Assembly: GCF_000010805.1 (NCBI RefSeq)
Contig: NC_012522.1
Span: 7,192,001-7,256,000, forward strand
DNA from: Rhodococcus opacus B4
GTDB taxonomy: Bacteria; Actinomycetota; Actinomycetes; Mycobacteriales; Mycobacteriaceae
DNA length: 64,000 bases
Direction of reading: 5' to 3'
In this document: piece by piece, positions 63,478 to 64,000 of the stretch
How positions within the stretch are numbered: position 1 is the stretch's first letter
How the letters are laid out: every line of letters begins with the position of its first letter
The notes under the pieces: model-generated
What the model saw: the letters and a program-made list of their open reading frames with translations, nothing else
Told to the model about the DNA's origin: nothing
Database searches by the model: none
Made by a program: the position numbers and the translations under genes

Positions 63478-63489
63478 TGGTATAGACCA
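63478..63489. promoter_or_regulatory. PhnF-like operator, site 2
   Basis: TGGTATAGACCA, equal to the operator that I recall for PhnF of Mycobacterium smegmatis, which also occurs twice in a phn intergenic region. It lies 78 bases before the GntR start. Two sites 47 bases apart would serve both divergent promoters. Confidence 0.82.
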
Positions 63490-63511
63490 TTTTTCGGGTA
63501 CGCTCAGCCGC

Positions 63512-63571
63512 ATGAACGACGACGCAGACGCGCGAGGAGAGTCCGTGCTGAACGGCACCGTCACGCGATGA
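63512..63571 (+). CDS. 19-residue leader ORF overlapping the GntR gene
   Basis: A short ORF starting MNDDADARGE ends in a TGA that overlaps the GntR ATG (ATGA). No clear ribosome binding site is seen for either. It could provide translational coupling, or just be chance; no family is recognised. Confidence 0.3.
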   Translation: MNDDADARGESVLNGTVTR

Positions 63572-64000
63572 CCCAGGCGCCGAACGTCCCCAAGTACTAC
63601 CGGGTCCGCACCGAACTCGAGTCGATCCTCGCCGAACTCGAGGTGGGGGACGCGGTGCCCGCGGAGCGGGAACTCGCCCAGCGGTTCACGGTGTCCCGCG
63701 AGACGGTGCGGCAGGCCATCCACGAGCTGCTGGTCGAGGGCCGCGTCGAGCGTCGAGGCCGCGGCACCGTCGTCGCCAGCCCGAAGCTCGTGCAGCCGCT
63801 GTCGCTGCGGTCCTACACGGAGGGCGCGGTCAGCCAGGGGCGGGTGCCCGGGCGTGAACTGGTCACGTTCGAGGAACTCGGCGCCGACGCGGACCTCGCC
63901 GAGGCGCTCGGTCTCGCGGCCGGCGCACCGGTGATCCACCTCGAACGGGTCCTGCTCGCGGACGACCAGAAGATCGGCCTCGAGAGCACCCATCTGCCGG
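63568..64000 (+). CDS. GntR/HutC (PhnF-like) regulator, truncated by window end
   Basis: 144 residues are visible, and the gene runs off the window. The winged HTH is clear (KYYRVRTELESILAELEVGD, AERELAQRFTVSRETVRQAI, EGRVERRGRGTVVA), and the UTRA ligand domain begins (ELVTFEELGADADLAEALGL, VIHLERVLLADDQKIGLEST). It faces away from the importer operon and shares an intergenic region with twin operators. Likely represses the importer and itself until ligand binds. Confidence 0.9.
   Translation, partial: MTQAPNVPKYYRVRTELESILAELEVGDAVPAERELAQRFTVSRETVRQAIHELLVEGRVERRGRGTVVASPKLVQPLSLRSYTEGAVSQGRVPGRELVTFEELGADADLAEALGLAAGAPVIHLERVLLADDQKIGLESTHLP

Overview
The window is a GC-rich actinobacterial chromosome segment, best matched by Rhodococcus (probably the R. 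jostii/opacus group) within the Mycobacteriales. Three things point there. Gene order follows the mycobacterial order, with known mycobacterial blocks such as lepB-rnhB-DUF2469, yraN-comM-dprA-viuB, rpsB-tsf-pyrH-frr-cdsA-rlmN and dxr-rip1-ispG-GNAT-PBP lipoprotein. Mycolata features are present: an IdeR-type iron box, an F420-type oxidoreductase and PhnF-type operators. GTG starts and short ATGA/GTGA gene overlaps are frequent. I see no insertion sequence, prophage, CRISPR array, tRNA or rRNA. Coding density is very high.

Layout. 1-8.4 kb: mutM, a flavin/PNPOx-like protein, OsmC, a secreted beta-propeller protein, acyP, smc and ftsY. 8.6-12.9 kb: the nitrogen operon amt-glnB-glnD, with a strong hairpin between glnB and glnD. 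13-17.8 kb: ffh, an amidohydrolase, and the ribosome block rpsP-khpA-rimM-trmD. 17.8-24.7 kb: a serine-hydrolase lipoprotein, Tex, a conserved histidine-rich membrane protein, rplS, lepB, rnhB and DUF2469. 24.7-30.8 kb (accessory metabolism): a patatin phospholipase, an MHS transporter plus amidohydrolase pair opposite a two-domain Lrp regulator, and a luciferase-like oxidoreductase. 31-34 kb: yraN-comM-dprA. 34-37.4 kb: an ArsR/SRPBCC operon with a palindromic operator, a candidate 24-residue peptide gene, an IdeR-box-controlled siderophore reductase and an efflux pump. 37.6-39.2 kb: an EspI-like ATPase away from any visible ESX locus, and an M23 peptidase. 39.3-47 kb: a strikingly structured rpsB leader, rpsB, tsf, pyrH, frr, cdsA, a methyltransferase, a CitE-like lyase, a LapA-like protein and rlmN. 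47.2-54 kb: DUF2631, dxr, rip1, ispG, a GNAT and a PBP lipoprotein. 54.1-55.4 kb: an unusual cassette of a BRCT-like mini-protein and two GyrI-like proteins. 55.4-59.5 kb: an APC permease, a GAF-LuxR regulator and an acyl-CoA ligase. 59.5-64 kb: a complete ABC importer of 2-aminoethylphosphonate type, with twin PhnF-like operators and a GntR regulator cut by the window end.

Most genes are core housekeeping: protein export through ffh/ftsY/lepB/rip1, translation, isoprenoid synthesis through dxr/ispG, chromosome maintenance through smc/mutM, and nitrogen sensing. The most interesting signals are the multi-stem RNA leader before rpsB, the BRCT-like/GyrI-like trio, the 24-codon peptide ORF beside the iron box, the EspI-like ATPase, and the near-perfect 20-bp hairpin inside the 5' end of glnD.
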